64,000 bases of DNA. Origin: an uncultured Propionibacterium sp. GTDB taxonomy: Bacteria; Actinomycetota; Actinomycetes; Propionibacteriales; Propionibacteriaceae. Made by a program: the position numbers and the translations under genes. The stretch covers positions 15,967 to 79,966 of the forward strand of contig CALHWB010000046.1 of the NCBI GenBank assembly GCA_938036835.1. The letters are read 5' to 3'. How positions within the stretch are numbered: the first letter of the stretch is position 1; every line of letters begins with the position of its first letter. The notes under the pieces were generated by a model. That model saw only the letters and a program-made list of their open reading frames with translations, had not been told where the DNA came from and ran no database searches. This document shows, piece by piece, positions 37,501 to 47,183 of the stretch.

Positions 37501-40500
37501 TAACCCGCTGGGTGGGCATGTGGCATCACCCTCTGAAAATGAGGGTCCCTATTGAAGCTGGGTGCGGCTGCGCGTCGTTTCTTATGCGCTGTCGCATCAC
37601 CCTCTGAAAATGAGGGTCCCTATTGAAGCTTAGACGCCACGCGCCGAGCGTGGCGTACAAGACCGGCATCACCCTCTGAAAATGAGGGTCCCTATTGAAG
37701 CGTCCACGCGTACGGTCCACGACTGCCCAGCGTAACCCGCGCATCACCCTCTGAAAATGAGGGTCCCTATTGAAGCCGAGCAGGAGCTTGTGCTCATGTC
37801 TACCTCCTCCACGGCATCACCCTCTGAAAATGAGGGTCCCTATTGAAGCGTGAGATGCTCATGATGCTGTACGCTTATCCGGCCTTGCATCACCCTCTGA
37901 AAATGAGGGTCCCTATTGAAGCCTTTCCGAAGGAGGTGGGGCCTATAGGCAATAGCCAGGCATCACCCTCTGAAAATGAGGGTCCCTATTGAAGCTCAAC
38001 GAACTGGAGGACGCCGCCCGGGCGGGCACGCCCCGCATCACCCTCTGAAAATGAGGGTCCCTATTGAAGCCGCGCCTCCCGACGGAGCAATCATCGGCCG
38101 GGAGGGCATGCATCACCCTCTGAAAATGAGGGTCCCTATTGAAGCAGGGAGTAGCCGGCACCGGTCAATCTTTGCTTTCCGCCGGCATCACCCTCTGAAA
38201 ATGAGGGTCCCTATTGAAGCGTGGTTCCCAATGGGCGCTGCCTATGAGGTTTCTGGGGAGCATCACCCTCTGAAAATGAGGGTCCCTATTGAAGCACCGC
38301 GCTGTGCCGGCCCGCTGCCCGCTGCCCGCTGGCATCACCCTCTGAAAATGAGGGTCCCTATTGAAGCACTCGGCCTCGGCCGGCCCGGTAGGGTGATCCC
38401 ATCGCATCACCCTCTGAAAATGAGGGTCCCTATTGAAGCGCCCGTCCAGCCGGGACGGGCAACAATAGCCGCTGCGCATCACCCTCTGAAAATGAGGGTC
38501 CCTATTGAAGCGTCAACCGCCGCATTGTCGGCTGGTGAACCAAGATACACGCATCACCCTCTGAAAATGAGGGTCCCTATTGAAGCCCGTACTACCCTGC
38601 TCCCGTGTCCGGAGCACCCATCGCATCACCCTCTGAAAATGAGGGTCCCTATTGAAGCTAAGAAACCCGAGCTCGGGACTCAGCCCCGAGCTCAGCATCA
38701 CCCTCTGAAAATGAGGGTCCCTATTGAAGCCATCCTATGGCACGGGTGGGCGCTCCGGACACGGGAGGCATCACCCTCTGAAAATGAGGGTCCCTATTGA
38801 AGCCGAGTATCTGATTCAGTTCTTCGGGGAGCAGCAGAGCAGCATCACCCTCTGAAAATGAGGGTCCCTATTGAAGCGTCAACCATCGCATTAGCGGTTG
38901 GCGAGCCGTTATACACGCATCACCCTCTGAAAATGAGGGTCCCTATTGAAGCGAGACCCTGTTGGGTCTCCCGCATCAGGAGGCCCGCGGCATCACCCTC
39001 TGAAAATGAGGGTCCCTATTGAAGCACACGTGCTTCGGCGTTTTCGCTGGAGCGCGGGAGGAGCATCACCCTCTGAAAATGAGGGTCCCTATTGAAGCCC
39101 CACCGTCGTCACCGAGAACCCCGGCAACGGCCACGCGCATCACCCTCTGAAAATGAGGGTCCCTATTGAAGCGGTTTGTTCATTGACAATCAGCACATTT
39201 TTAGCGTCGCATCACCCTCTGAAAATGAGGGTCCCTATTGAAGCATAAATAGTTGTAATATCGGTGTCTTCCGGTGGCTCGCATCACCCTCTGAAAATGA
39301 GGGTCCCTATTGAAGCGCCGGTACAGCCTGTGGTTGCCCTGAGCGAACAACTGGCATCACCCTCTGAAAATGAGGGTCCCTATTGAAGCTCCTGGCTTGA
39401 CCAAGACGCCGTCTGCGTACATGTGGCATCACCCTCTGAAAATGAGGGTCCCTATTGAAGCAAGGGTCGCGAATGCACCATGCGCGCTCACCGACCAAGC
39501 ATCACCCTCTGAAAATGAGGGTCCCTATTGAAGCGTGCCGGCCTGCCGAGACCCCGCTGTCGTAGGTGAAGCATCACCCTCTGAAAATGAGGGTCCCTAT
39601 TGAAGCGCGCCGCCTCGCCGGCAAAGCATATCGCCTTATCGGCGCATCACCCTCTGAAAATGAGGGTCCCTATTGAAGCGCGGGCCGCTGGGTTAGCTAC
39701 CCGGTGGCTCGCTGGTGGGCATCACCCTCTGAAAATGAGGGTCCCTATTGAAGCTAGGTTCCTGCCCGCCCACCGGGCTCCGGTGGGCGGTTGTCGCATC
39801 ACCCTCTGAAAATGAGGGTCCCTATTGAAGCGGCGCGCTATAGCCGGTAACGCGCACCGCGTCACCGGCCAAGCATCACCCTCTGAAAATGAGGGTCCCT
39901 ATTGAAGCGATGATCTTGGCGCGTACTTTCTGCCGGACTTCGGCGCGCATCATCCTCTGAAAATGAGGGTCCCTATTGAAGCAATACGAGTGAGCAGTCG
40001 GCCAATCTTAGTCAATACCCAGCATCACCCTCTGAAAATGAGGGTCCCTATTGAAGCGGCGAGCATGGTATGCCCATGTCTACCTCTCCCGCGGGCATCA
40101 CCCTCTGAAAATGAGGGTCCCTATTGAAGCTTTTAGGTAAATAACAAGAAAGGGTTGCGCTGACGTGGGCATCACCCTCTGAAAATGAGGGTCCCTATTG
40201 AAGCTTTTAGGTAAATAACAAGAAAGGGTTGCGCTGACGTGGGCATCACCCTCTGAAAATGAGGGTCCCTATTGAAGCCCAACAGGTCGCGCCTATATAG
40301 ACTTCATGTGCTCCGCATCACCCTCTGAAAATGAGGGTCCCTATTGAAGCCCCAGGCCGCCTGCCATACTTCCCGCTCCTCCTCAGGCATCACCCTCTGA
40401 AAATGAGGGTCCCTATTGAAGCTGGAATCAGCTGTGGAAGTCGCCGCCCAGCACAGGAGCATCACCCTCTGAAAATGAGGGTCCCTATTGAAGCGTCTGA

Positions 40501-42772
40501 TCGGCCGGGTAGGCGTCTTTGCCTGTTCCCGCATCACCCTCTGAAAATGAGGGTCCCTATTGAAGCGTTTTGGGTACGGGGGTACAACCTCCACTCCCCG
40601 GTCGCATCACCCTCTGAAAATGAGGGTCCCTATTGAAGCCACACATCTGTTCGGCTAGCGGAAAACGGCCTTCTAGCATCACCCTCTGAAAATGAGGGTC
40701 CCTATTGAAGCATTTGGGGGCAGTGTCATCCCGCCCACCGGGGCGCGGCATCACCCTCTGAAAATGAGGGTCCCTATTGAAGCGATCGTGTCCTCCACCG
40801 CATCGAACAGCATGCGGCGGAGCATCACCCTCTGAAAATGAGGGTCCCTATTGAAGCGGAACGGACCGGCACCGATCCGACCATCCTCGACACCGCATCA
40901 CCCTCTGAAAATGAGGGTCCCTATTGAAGCGCTGTGCTGCCGGACGAAACCACGGAGATTCGTCTGCACGCATCACCCTCTGAAAATGAGGGTCCCTATT
41001 GAAGCGAAGGGGGAAAGTTATCTGGGGTTGAAGCGGAGGTTGAGCATCACCCTCTGAAAATGAGGGTCCCTATTGAAGCGAAGGGGGAAAGTTATCTGGG
41101 GTTGAAGCGGAGGTTGAGCATCACCCTCTGAAAATGAGGGTCCCTATTGAAGCGAAGAACCCGCGATAGCACCTGAGAAGGGGGCCACAGAGCATCACCC
41201 TCTGAAAATGAGGGTCCCTATTGAAGCTACCAGCTGGCGCGGTGGTCCAGATGACCGTCGAGCAGCATCACCCTCTGAAAATGAGGGTCCCTATTGAAGC
41301 TACCAGCTGGCGCGGTGGTCCAGATGACCGTCGAGCAGCATCACCCTCTGAAAATGAGGGTCCCTATTGAAGCAAACGCACAATCATAATAAACCTCTCT
41401 AAAAAAGCCAGGCATCACCCTCTGAAAATGAGGGTCCCTATTGAAGCTCCGTGGTCTGTGGTCTCCGCTGGAACACCCAGCGATGCATCACCCTCTGAAA
41501 ATGAGGGTCCCTATTGAAGCTTGGTCCCCATTTACACGATCCCGCAGGAGCAATTCGCATCACCCTCTGAAAATGAGGGTCCCTATTGAAGCCGCACCCA
41601 GTCGCGGATGTCGATATCGTAGACCCAACGCATCACCCTCTGAAAATGAGGGTCCCTATTGAAGCTTCGCGTGGGGTTGCCGTAATACCTTGCGTGAAAA
41701 AGGCATCACCCTCTGAAAATGAGGGTCCCTATTGAAGCCCGCGACCTCGCGGGAAATAAGTACACCGGCGCGAGTGGGCATCACCCTCTGAAAATGAGGG
41801 TCCCTATTGAAGCTTCATGGCTGACTACTGGTATCCAGGCAATAATGGCGCATCACCCTCTGAAAATGAGGGTCCCTATTGAAGCCCCGGTGGAGTGGAT
41901 GGCCACGGTGGACGTCCTCCGCATCACCCTCTGAAAATGAGGGTCCCTATTGAAGCATATATGTTGCTACCGACGGGGTTTGGGCAACCGCGCCTGCATC
42001 ACCCTCTGAAAATGAGGGTCCCTATTGAAGCGCGGGAAGCATTGGTTTCCCGCGGCTAAGCTCGCTGGGCATCACCCTCTGAAAATGAGGGTCCCTATTG
42101 AAGCCACTCATAAGGCCGCCCAGCATGTCCTGTGCTGGGCGGCGCATCACCCTCTGAAAATGAGGGTCCCTATTGAAGCCCCAAACTTGAGTCGGAGACC
42201 AATGGCTACCCACCTCGCATCACCCTCTGAAAATGAGGGTCCCTATTGAAGCGGATTCCAAGCGGGCATCCAGTGCAGTAGCCAAGCTCGCATCACCCTC
42301 TGAAAATGAGGGTCCCTATTGAAGCAAGTCCGACAAGAAAACACCTCCCAAACGGTTTCTACCGGGCATCACCCTCTGAAAATGAGGGTCCCTATTGAAG
42401 CTGCCCGATCGGTGGGCCCCGGCCCGCAGCCCGGGCAACGCATCACCCTCTGAAAATGAGGGTCCCTATTGAAGCCTTGGGCTCTGCATCAGTTGCTTTA
42501 GCGTCTTCACTTGCATCACCCTCTGAAAATGAGGGTCCCTATTGAAGCCGCTGTCCTGCCCTTCCGGCTTATCGTCGTCCATCGCGGCATCACCCTCTGA
42601 AAATGAGGGTCCCTATTGAAGCCAGGCGTTGAGCGGCGCCCTGGACGTCGGCATCGACCTCGCATCACCCTCTGAAAATGAGGGTCCCTATTGAAGCCTG
42701 CCGACGGTCAACGCACCCATAGCCTGGGTGAAACAGGCATCACCCTCTGAAAATGGGGGTCCTCATTGAAGC
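31519..42772 (+). CRISPR. type I-G CRISPR array, 154 repeats and 153 spacers
   Basis: The 36-base repeat begins GCATCACCCTCTG and ends CCCTATTGAAGC, with an internal stem ACCCTC/GAGGGT around a TGAAAAT loop. I counted 154 copies by hand (accuracy about plus or minus one), with spacers of about 34-41 bases. Nearly all repeats are identical; exceptions are the one at 39947, with C to T at position 7, and the last at 42737, with four changes, marking the old, leader-distal end. Three spacer-repeat units are tandemly duplicated: spacers at 40131 and 40205, at 41006 and 41080, and at 41228 and 41301. Several spacers are related to each other and many contain inverted repeats. The array probably serves I-G and, with no other array in view, III-D. 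Confidence 0.99.
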
Positions 42773-43135
42773 AGGTAAGGGACTTAGCGATGCCACCCGC
42801 TTCGGTCATCGCCTAGTAGGCGCAGGTTCTCTTACGACGATGGAAATCTGTCAATTGTGGGCTGACGATAGCTTCGTGACAAGTAGCGTTGCCCACAATC
42901 ACTCTCAGACGGATGCTGCATCCACGTCTTCAGCGCCCGATACCAATGTGGGCTTGGTCTTGTTCAGCACATGCATGGGGAACGTTATTTCCCGCAAGAG
43001 GCGCTTGAAGCCGCGAACAAACCGGCTCAACCCGGCAGCAGGCAGTATCCGGTATCGGGGGCGACTGGTTCAATCAAGCAACCGGGTTCACGCCCACGGT
43101 TTCGTTCTTCTCCTGCCCGCCGCCGTCCCACGCGG
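42773..43135. other. 363-base region downstream of the array
   Basis: No gene could be supported. A small hairpin GCCTAGTAGGC near 42820 could help end array transcription. The sequence is less GC-rich than the average of the window and may be degraded mobile DNA, but I recognise no transposase or integrase remnant. Confidence 0.4.
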
Positions 43136-43807
43136 TCAGGGACGAACGGCACGATCGAACTGCTCCAGCACGACCTCTATGGCATCCATCAGGTCATAGT
43201 CGTGGTCGGTCATGGATTCGGCGAAGATTGCGTCCACGGCACCGATCAAGGCAATCGCGGTCGTTCGGGCGTCCAGGGGACGAATGTCGCCGGCCGCCTG
43301 GGCTGCCTGGATGAGCGCAGCCACCGGTGGCCAACGGCTGGCCAGCCGCGCATCCATTCCATCGCCACTAGATATCCCGGCACGGCTGGCGGAAGCCATC
43401 TCGATTATTACGCGCAACTGCTTGGGATGGGCGGACAGATACCCAGCCAGGGAGCGCACATAGGCATCCACCCCAGCCCGGGCCGTGGACGCCTGCTCGA
43501 CGGCGGCCGAGGTCGTCCCCACTACCTCCCCCAGCACACGTTGACAGGCCGCTTCGATAACGGCGTTCTTGGTGCCGAAGAAGTAGATGACTGCGGCATT
43601 GGTGATACCTGCAGCGGCGGCGATTCGCGGCAAAGTGATGCCCCGCAAGCCGTGCCCGGCAATCAACCCGATCGTCAACTCGATCAGCTGTTCCCGACGT
43701 GCAGTCTCGGTGAAGGTAGGCGCCTTGGCGGGGTGTCCCGCTCGCGAGGCCCCCATCCCCGCTGCCGAGCCCCGGATGCTCTTGCGTGCAGTAGTCACAT
43801 CAGACAT
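43136..43807 (-). CDS. TetR-family transcriptional regulator
   Basis: A 223-residue TetR repressor. The N-terminal DNA-binding domain is seen in RREQLIELTIGLIAGHGLRGITLPRIAAAAGITNAAVIYFFGTK (key: TLPRIAAAAGITNAAVIYFF, residues about 60-90), followed by an all-helical ligand domain. The start chosen is ATG 43807 (MSDVTTARK); it overlaps by 8 bases the stop of a truncated membrane protein gene on the same strand. The original partner gene is therefore probably that broken gene. The ligand is unknown. Confidence 0.85.
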   Translation of the reverse strand: MSDVTTARKSIRGSAAGMGASRAGHPAKAPTFTETARREQLIELTIGLIAGHGLRGITLPRIAAAAGITNAAVIYFFGTKNAVIEAACQRVLGEVVGTTSAAVEQASTARAGVDAYVRSLAGYLSAHPKQLRVIIEMASASRAGISSGDGMDARLASRWPPVAALIQAAQAAGDIRPLDARTTAIALIGAVDAIFAESMTDHDYDLMDAIEVVLEQFDRAVRP

Positions 43808-43985
43808 CCTCGTGCACCAACCGCCACCAGGCCACCGCAATCGCCACGCCCGACCAGATCACAAACGACACCGCCCCGCCCAGTGTGCCGATCCGCTCAG
43901 CTCCCTCGGCATGCCCGGCCAGGCTATGCAACGCTGCGACCAGCAGCAATGGCATCTCAACCGAGGCGATATGCACCCAGCACCG
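43800..43985 (-). pseudogene. 3' fragment of a membrane protein gene
   Basis: The last about 60 codons of a membrane protein: SVEMPLLLVAALHSLAGHAEG, then GGAVSFVIWSGVAIAVAWWRL, ending at the stop 43800-43802. There is no plausible start; upstream of about 43985 the DNA becomes the coding strand of an unrelated acetyltransferase on the opposite strand. The fragment was probably cut by a deletion or rearrangement. The family is not recognisable from the remnant. Confidence 0.55.
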
Positions 43986-44204
43986 GTAGTCATCGGCGAC
44001 CATGCCTGGCTAGGCGCAAACGTTACGGTGCTGCCGGGGGTGACCATCGGGGACGGTGCGGTCGTGGGCGCCGGCAGCGTGGTCACCCACGACGTACCAG
44101 AGATGCACGTCGTGGCCGGCAACCCAGCCCGCACCGTGCGCATCCTCGAACCATCCCAATACGAGATCTCCCGCCAGCAGCGGTCATCGGCGCCCGACAA
44201 CTAA
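43976..44204 (+). pseudogene. 3' fragment of a hexapeptide-repeat acetyltransferase gene
   Basis: The frame reads APVVIGDHAWLGANVTVLPGVTIGDGAVVGAGSVVTHDVPEMHVVAGNPARTVR (key: three IGD/VGAG hexapeptide turns), the typical C-terminus of maltose/galactoside O-acetyltransferase-like proteins. The N-terminal two-thirds is missing: upstream of about 43980 the same strand is antisense to the membrane-protein remnant. It ends at the stop near 44202-44204. The fragment could still be translated from ATG 43976 but would lack the active-site region. Confidence 0.65.
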
Positions 44205-44354
44205 ACCAGACAGACGACCCGATTCGCCCACGATCTGACGCTCATCTGGTCGTCCGGCTCCGTCGGTTTGACCGCCATGACAACATGGTGTCTGGTCCCA
44301 TCCGGGACCACGCCTTTGCGGCCGGGCGGCCACCGTCCCGAGGACGAGCAGATT

Positions 44355-44380
44355 GCGGGTTCGATTCCCGCCGAGGGCAC
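44355..44380 (+). other. tRNA 3'-end remnant (T arm plus acceptor strand)
   Basis: GCGGG-TTCGATT-CCCGC (44355-44371) is a perfect T arm, followed by CGAGGGC and A, as at the 3' end of an actinobacterial tRNA (it resembles tRNA-Arg). The matching GCCCTCG acceptor strand and the D and anticodon arms are absent upstream, so this is not a functional tRNA. Such 3' ends are typical attachment-site halves left by integrases. The GAGGG is also placed to act as a ribosome site for the next gene. Confidence 0.5.
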
Positions 44381-45043
44381 GTGGACGAACAGCAAACAGT
44401 ACCGGTTGGGACTGCTTCCTCTCAGCGGACCCCACCGGGACGTCATCGCAGCAAATGGGCCGAGATGATCGCGGCCAACCCGGGGCACTCCCAGTGGTAT
44501 ATCCAACGGTTCAAGTCGATGGCCGCCAGCGGCGCAGATCTGCTCGGCGAAGCCAGACTGCTGGACGCGCTTGCCCCCAGAACCGCGAGAATCCTAGATG
44601 CCGGCTGCGGCCCGGGACGGCATGCCGGGGCCTTGCACCGCCTCGGCCACCAAGTCGTCGGCATCGACCTCGACCCGGCGCTCATCGCAGCCGCCGAGCA
44701 GGACGATCCCGGCCCCCGATATCTGGTCGGTGACCTGGCCGGCTTCGAGTTGCCGGCCGATGTGCCGCAGCAATATGACCTGATCCTGTGCGCCGGGAAT
44801 GTGATGACCTTCCTGCATCCGATGACCCGAGTGGCGGTGCTGACCCGGTTCGGGCGCTGGCTCGCCCCCGAAGGACGGGCGGTGATCGGTTTCGGCATGG
44901 GCCGTGGCTATGAGCTGGCCGATTTCGAATCCGACGTAGCCGCCTCGGGGCTGACCTTCGGCCAATGCTTCAGCACCTGGAATCTGCGGCGGCTCACTCC
45001 CGAATCCACCTTTCTGGTGGCCCTGCTCGAGCACCCGGCCTGA
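44381..45043 (+). CDS. class I SAM-dependent methyltransferase
   Basis: A 220-residue methyltransferase. The SAM-binding motif I is ARILDAGCGPGRHAGAL, motif II is VVGIDLDPALIAAAEQD, and YDLILCAGNVMTFL is the motif IV region. The family often begins with WAEMIAANPGHSQWY, which is present. GTG 44381 directly follows GAGGGCAC; an ATG at 44465 is the alternative and would remove only the first 28 residues. The substrate is unknown. It converges on the sugar transporter operon and is followed by a strong stem-loop. Confidence 0.8.
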   Translation: MDEQQTVPVGTASSQRTPPGRHRSKWAEMIAANPGHSQWYIQRFKSMAASGADLLGEARLLDALAPRTARILDAGCGPGRHAGALHRLGHQVVGIDLDPALIAAAEQDDPGPRYLVGDLAGFELPADVPQQYDLILCAGNVMTFLHPMTRVAVLTRFGRWLAPEGRAVIGFGMGRGYELADFESDVAASGLTFGQCFSTWNLRRLTPESTFLVALLEHPA

Positions 45044-45071
45044 CCGGTCCCGGCGATAGCCTCGCAGGATA

Positions 45072-45113
45072 CCGGGCGCGGTCAGAACCGGGATGCTACC
45101 AAACCGCGCCCGG
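45072..45113. terminator. stem-loop between convergent genes
   Basis: CCGGGCGCGGT (45072-45082) pairs perfectly with ACCGCGCCCGG (45103-45113), an 11-base stem with a 20-base loop. It lies between the ends of the methyltransferase gene and the transporter operon and may stop transcription from both sides. No T-tract is present. Confidence 0.45.
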
Positions 45114-45210
45114 GCGCCGATATTCCACATCTCGGCTGGGTGCCGAGCACATCTCAGGCCCAAGCCGGCGCCAGGCCGGCCACGCCCACAGGGTGCAGCC
45201 GGACGACGGC

Positions 45211-46212
45211 TCAGCGCTGACCGCGCCGGCTGGCGAACAGGATCAACATGCCGAGCAGCACCACCCCGTAGGCGATCTGCTGACCGGCGTCCGGCAGCCC
45301 GACCACCTGCAGGAAGCTGAGCAACACCACCAGCGTGCCCACCCCGGAAATCGTGCCACCATAGCCGCCTACGCCACCAAAGATGCTGGTGCCACCGATA
45401 ACCACCGCCGCGATGGACTGCATCACATAGGGTTCGCCCATGCCGTAATAGCTGGAGCCGATATAGCCGGTCAGCATCAAACCGCCAAGCGAAGCGGTCA
45501 ACGCCGAGATCACATAGACCGCCACGACGACGACCCGCACCCGCACACCGGCCGCCTCGGCCGCCCGCCGCCGCAAACCGACCGCATACAACTGCATACC
45601 GAACACGGTGCGGCGCAACACCAGGATCGTGATCACCCCAAGCACCAACCAGGCCACCACTCCCCCGGTCAGCACCCCGGCGAAGCGGGTCTGCATGACG
45701 GCCACGATAGCCGGGCTGGCGTTACCCTTGTTGACCCCACCGGTGACCAGATAGCCGACCCCCAGCAGAATCGTCATGGTGGCCAGAGTCATCACCATGT
45801 CGGGGATCTTCAGCAATGCGATGCCCAATCCGTTGACCAGCCCGACCAGCAAACCGATCAGCAAGGTCAAGGCGATGGCTACCCCCATGTTGGCATTCGA
45901 ACCCGCCATCACCAGCGCGGTCACCAGGTTGGTCAGGGTCATGGTGAAACCGACCGACAGGTCGATGCCGGCGATCAGAATGGCCAGGTTCTGCCCGATA
46001 GCCACCACGCCAAGAATGCCCATCAGCTGCAGCAGGCTGGAGATCTGGCTGCCGCTGCGATAGCCGGGAGCGAACACGAAGGTGACCACCACCACGATCG
46101 CAAAGATCAGGTGCGGGGCGATCTGCAATAGGGTAGGACGCTGCCGCAGCCAACCGGCCGCCGGTCCGTCGGCGGCCTGACCGGCCACCGGGGCTTCGAT
46201 GGTGCTGCTCAT
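45211..46212 (-). CDS. CUT2 sugar ABC transporter permease (RbsC-like), second copy
   Basis: A 333-residue membrane permease of the ribose/xylose (CUT2) type with about nine hydrophobic segments. The motif GQNLAILIAGIDLSVGFTMTLTNL (key: GIDLSVG) is diagnostic, as is GGTSIFGGVGGYGGTISG near the C-terminus. ATG 46212 overlaps the stop of the first permease gene as ATGA. It is the last gene of the operon lactonase-binding protein-ATPase-permease-permease. Confidence 0.92.
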   Translation of the reverse strand: MSSTIEAPVAGQAADGPAAGWLRQRPTLLQIAPHLIFAIVVVVTFVFAPGYRSGSQISSLLQLMGILGVVAIGQNLAILIAGIDLSVGFTMTLTNLVTALVMAGSNANMGVAIALTLLIGLLVGLVNGLGIALLKIPDMVMTLATMTILLGVGYLVTGGVNKGNASPAIVAVMQTRFAGVLTGGVVAWLVLGVITILVLRRTVFGMQLYAVGLRRRAAEAAGVRVRVVVVAVYVISALTASLGGLMLTGYIGSSYYGMGEPYVMQSIAAVVIGGTSIFGGVGGYGGTISGVGTLVVLLSFLQVVGLPDAGQQIAYGVVLLGMLILFASRRGQR

Positions 46213-47183
46213 GCCGGGCTCCTCAATCCCGAAGTGGTGTTGCGGCGCAGCAGACCGATCAGATATGGCACACCCAAGGCGGCCACCAGGATCAGGCCGA
46301 CCGCGACATGCTGCCAATACTGGTTGATGCCCAGGCTGAACAGCAGGTTGCCGATCAATTGCAGGGTAACCGCGCCGGCGATCGTTCCGGCCAAGGTGCC
46401 GCGTCCGCCGGCCAGCAGGGTACCGCCCAGCACGGCCGCGGCAATGGCCCGCATGGTGAACGAGACCCCGATCTTCGGATCCCCCGACATGGATGTCATG
46501 GTGATCAGCACCCCACCCAGACTGGCGAACACGGCGCCCAGCACATAGGTGGACGCCCGCACCGCGCGCACCCTGATACCCGAGGTGAAGGCCGCCAGCT
46601 CGTCCTCACCTACCGCCATGATCGCGGGCCCCAGCGCCGAACGCCGGATCGGGTACCACAACAGCATCGGGATGCCAACGGTCAGCACCAGCGAAAAAGG
46701 CAGCGGGCCGATCAGCAACAGCGGGATGTCGGCAAACCATCTGGGCACCGAGCCGCCCGGTTGCGGCAACACATATAGCGCCGCACCCATCAGGATCGCC
46801 GAGGTCGCCAGCGTGATAACCAGCGGCGGCAAGCCCAGATAGGCGATCAACAGACCATTGACCAGCCCTACCAGCCCCGCCACCAGCAGCGCGATCAGCA
46901 CGGCCAGCAAGACCGGTATACCCGCCCCGGTCAGTTTGACCAACAGCACATTGGCGATGGTCAACACCGCCCCGAGAGACAGGTCGATGCCCTTACCGAA
47001 GATGACGATGGCCATGCCACAAGCCACCATGGCCAGCGGCAGCACCTGGGAGATGATGATCGCGATCGCCGAGACCGACAATCGGGGCGTGTTTATCATC
47101 CAGGCCACCGCGACGATTGCCATGATCGCATATGCCGCGACGGCCGGTGGCTCACGCCGGACGAAACGACTGAGGCTCTTCAT
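46209..47183 (-). CDS. CUT2 sugar ABC transporter permease (RbsC-like), first copy
   Basis: A 324-residue permease of the same family as its neighbour, with GMAIVIFGKGIDLSLGAVLTIAN (key: GIDLSLG) and AVLGGTLLAGGRGTLAGTIAG. Two different permeases imply a heterodimeric channel. ATG 47183 overlaps the ATPase stop by 4 bases. Confidence 0.92.
   Translation of the reverse strand: MKSLSRFVRREPPAVAAYAIMAIVAVAWMINTPRLSVSAIAIIISQVLPLAMVACGMAIVIFGKGIDLSLGAVLTIANVLLVKLTGAGIPVLLAVLIALLVAGLVGLVNGLLIAYLGLPPLVITLATSAILMGAALYVLPQPGGSVPRWFADIPLLLIGPLPFSLVLTVGIPMLLWYPIRRSALGPAIMAVGEDELAAFTSGIRVRAVRASTYVLGAVFASLGGVLITMTSMSGDPKIGVSFTMRAIAAAVLGGTLLAGGRGTLAGTIAGAVTLQLIGNLLFSLGINQYWQHVAVGLILVAALGVPYLIGLLRRNTTSGLRSPA

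Noticed and set aside
31548..42772. Dozens of open frames in the array, encoding repeats such as HHPLKMRVPIEA or FNRDPHFQRVM (for example 37976-38800)
   Set aside because: They are translations of the CRISPR repeat and spacers with no independent coding signal.
42773..43135. Transposase or integrase remnant downstream of the array
   Set aside because: No catalytic motif or terminal inverted repeats could be recognised.
44290..44380. A complete tRNA gene
   Set aside because: Only the T arm and 3' acceptor strand are present; no GCCCTCG 5' strand, D arm or anticodon arm was found within 60-95 bases upstream.
42971..45043. A 690-residue plus-strand protein ending in the methyltransferase
   Set aside because: Most of it is antisense to the TetR gene and crosses the tRNA remnant; only the final 220 residues are family-like.
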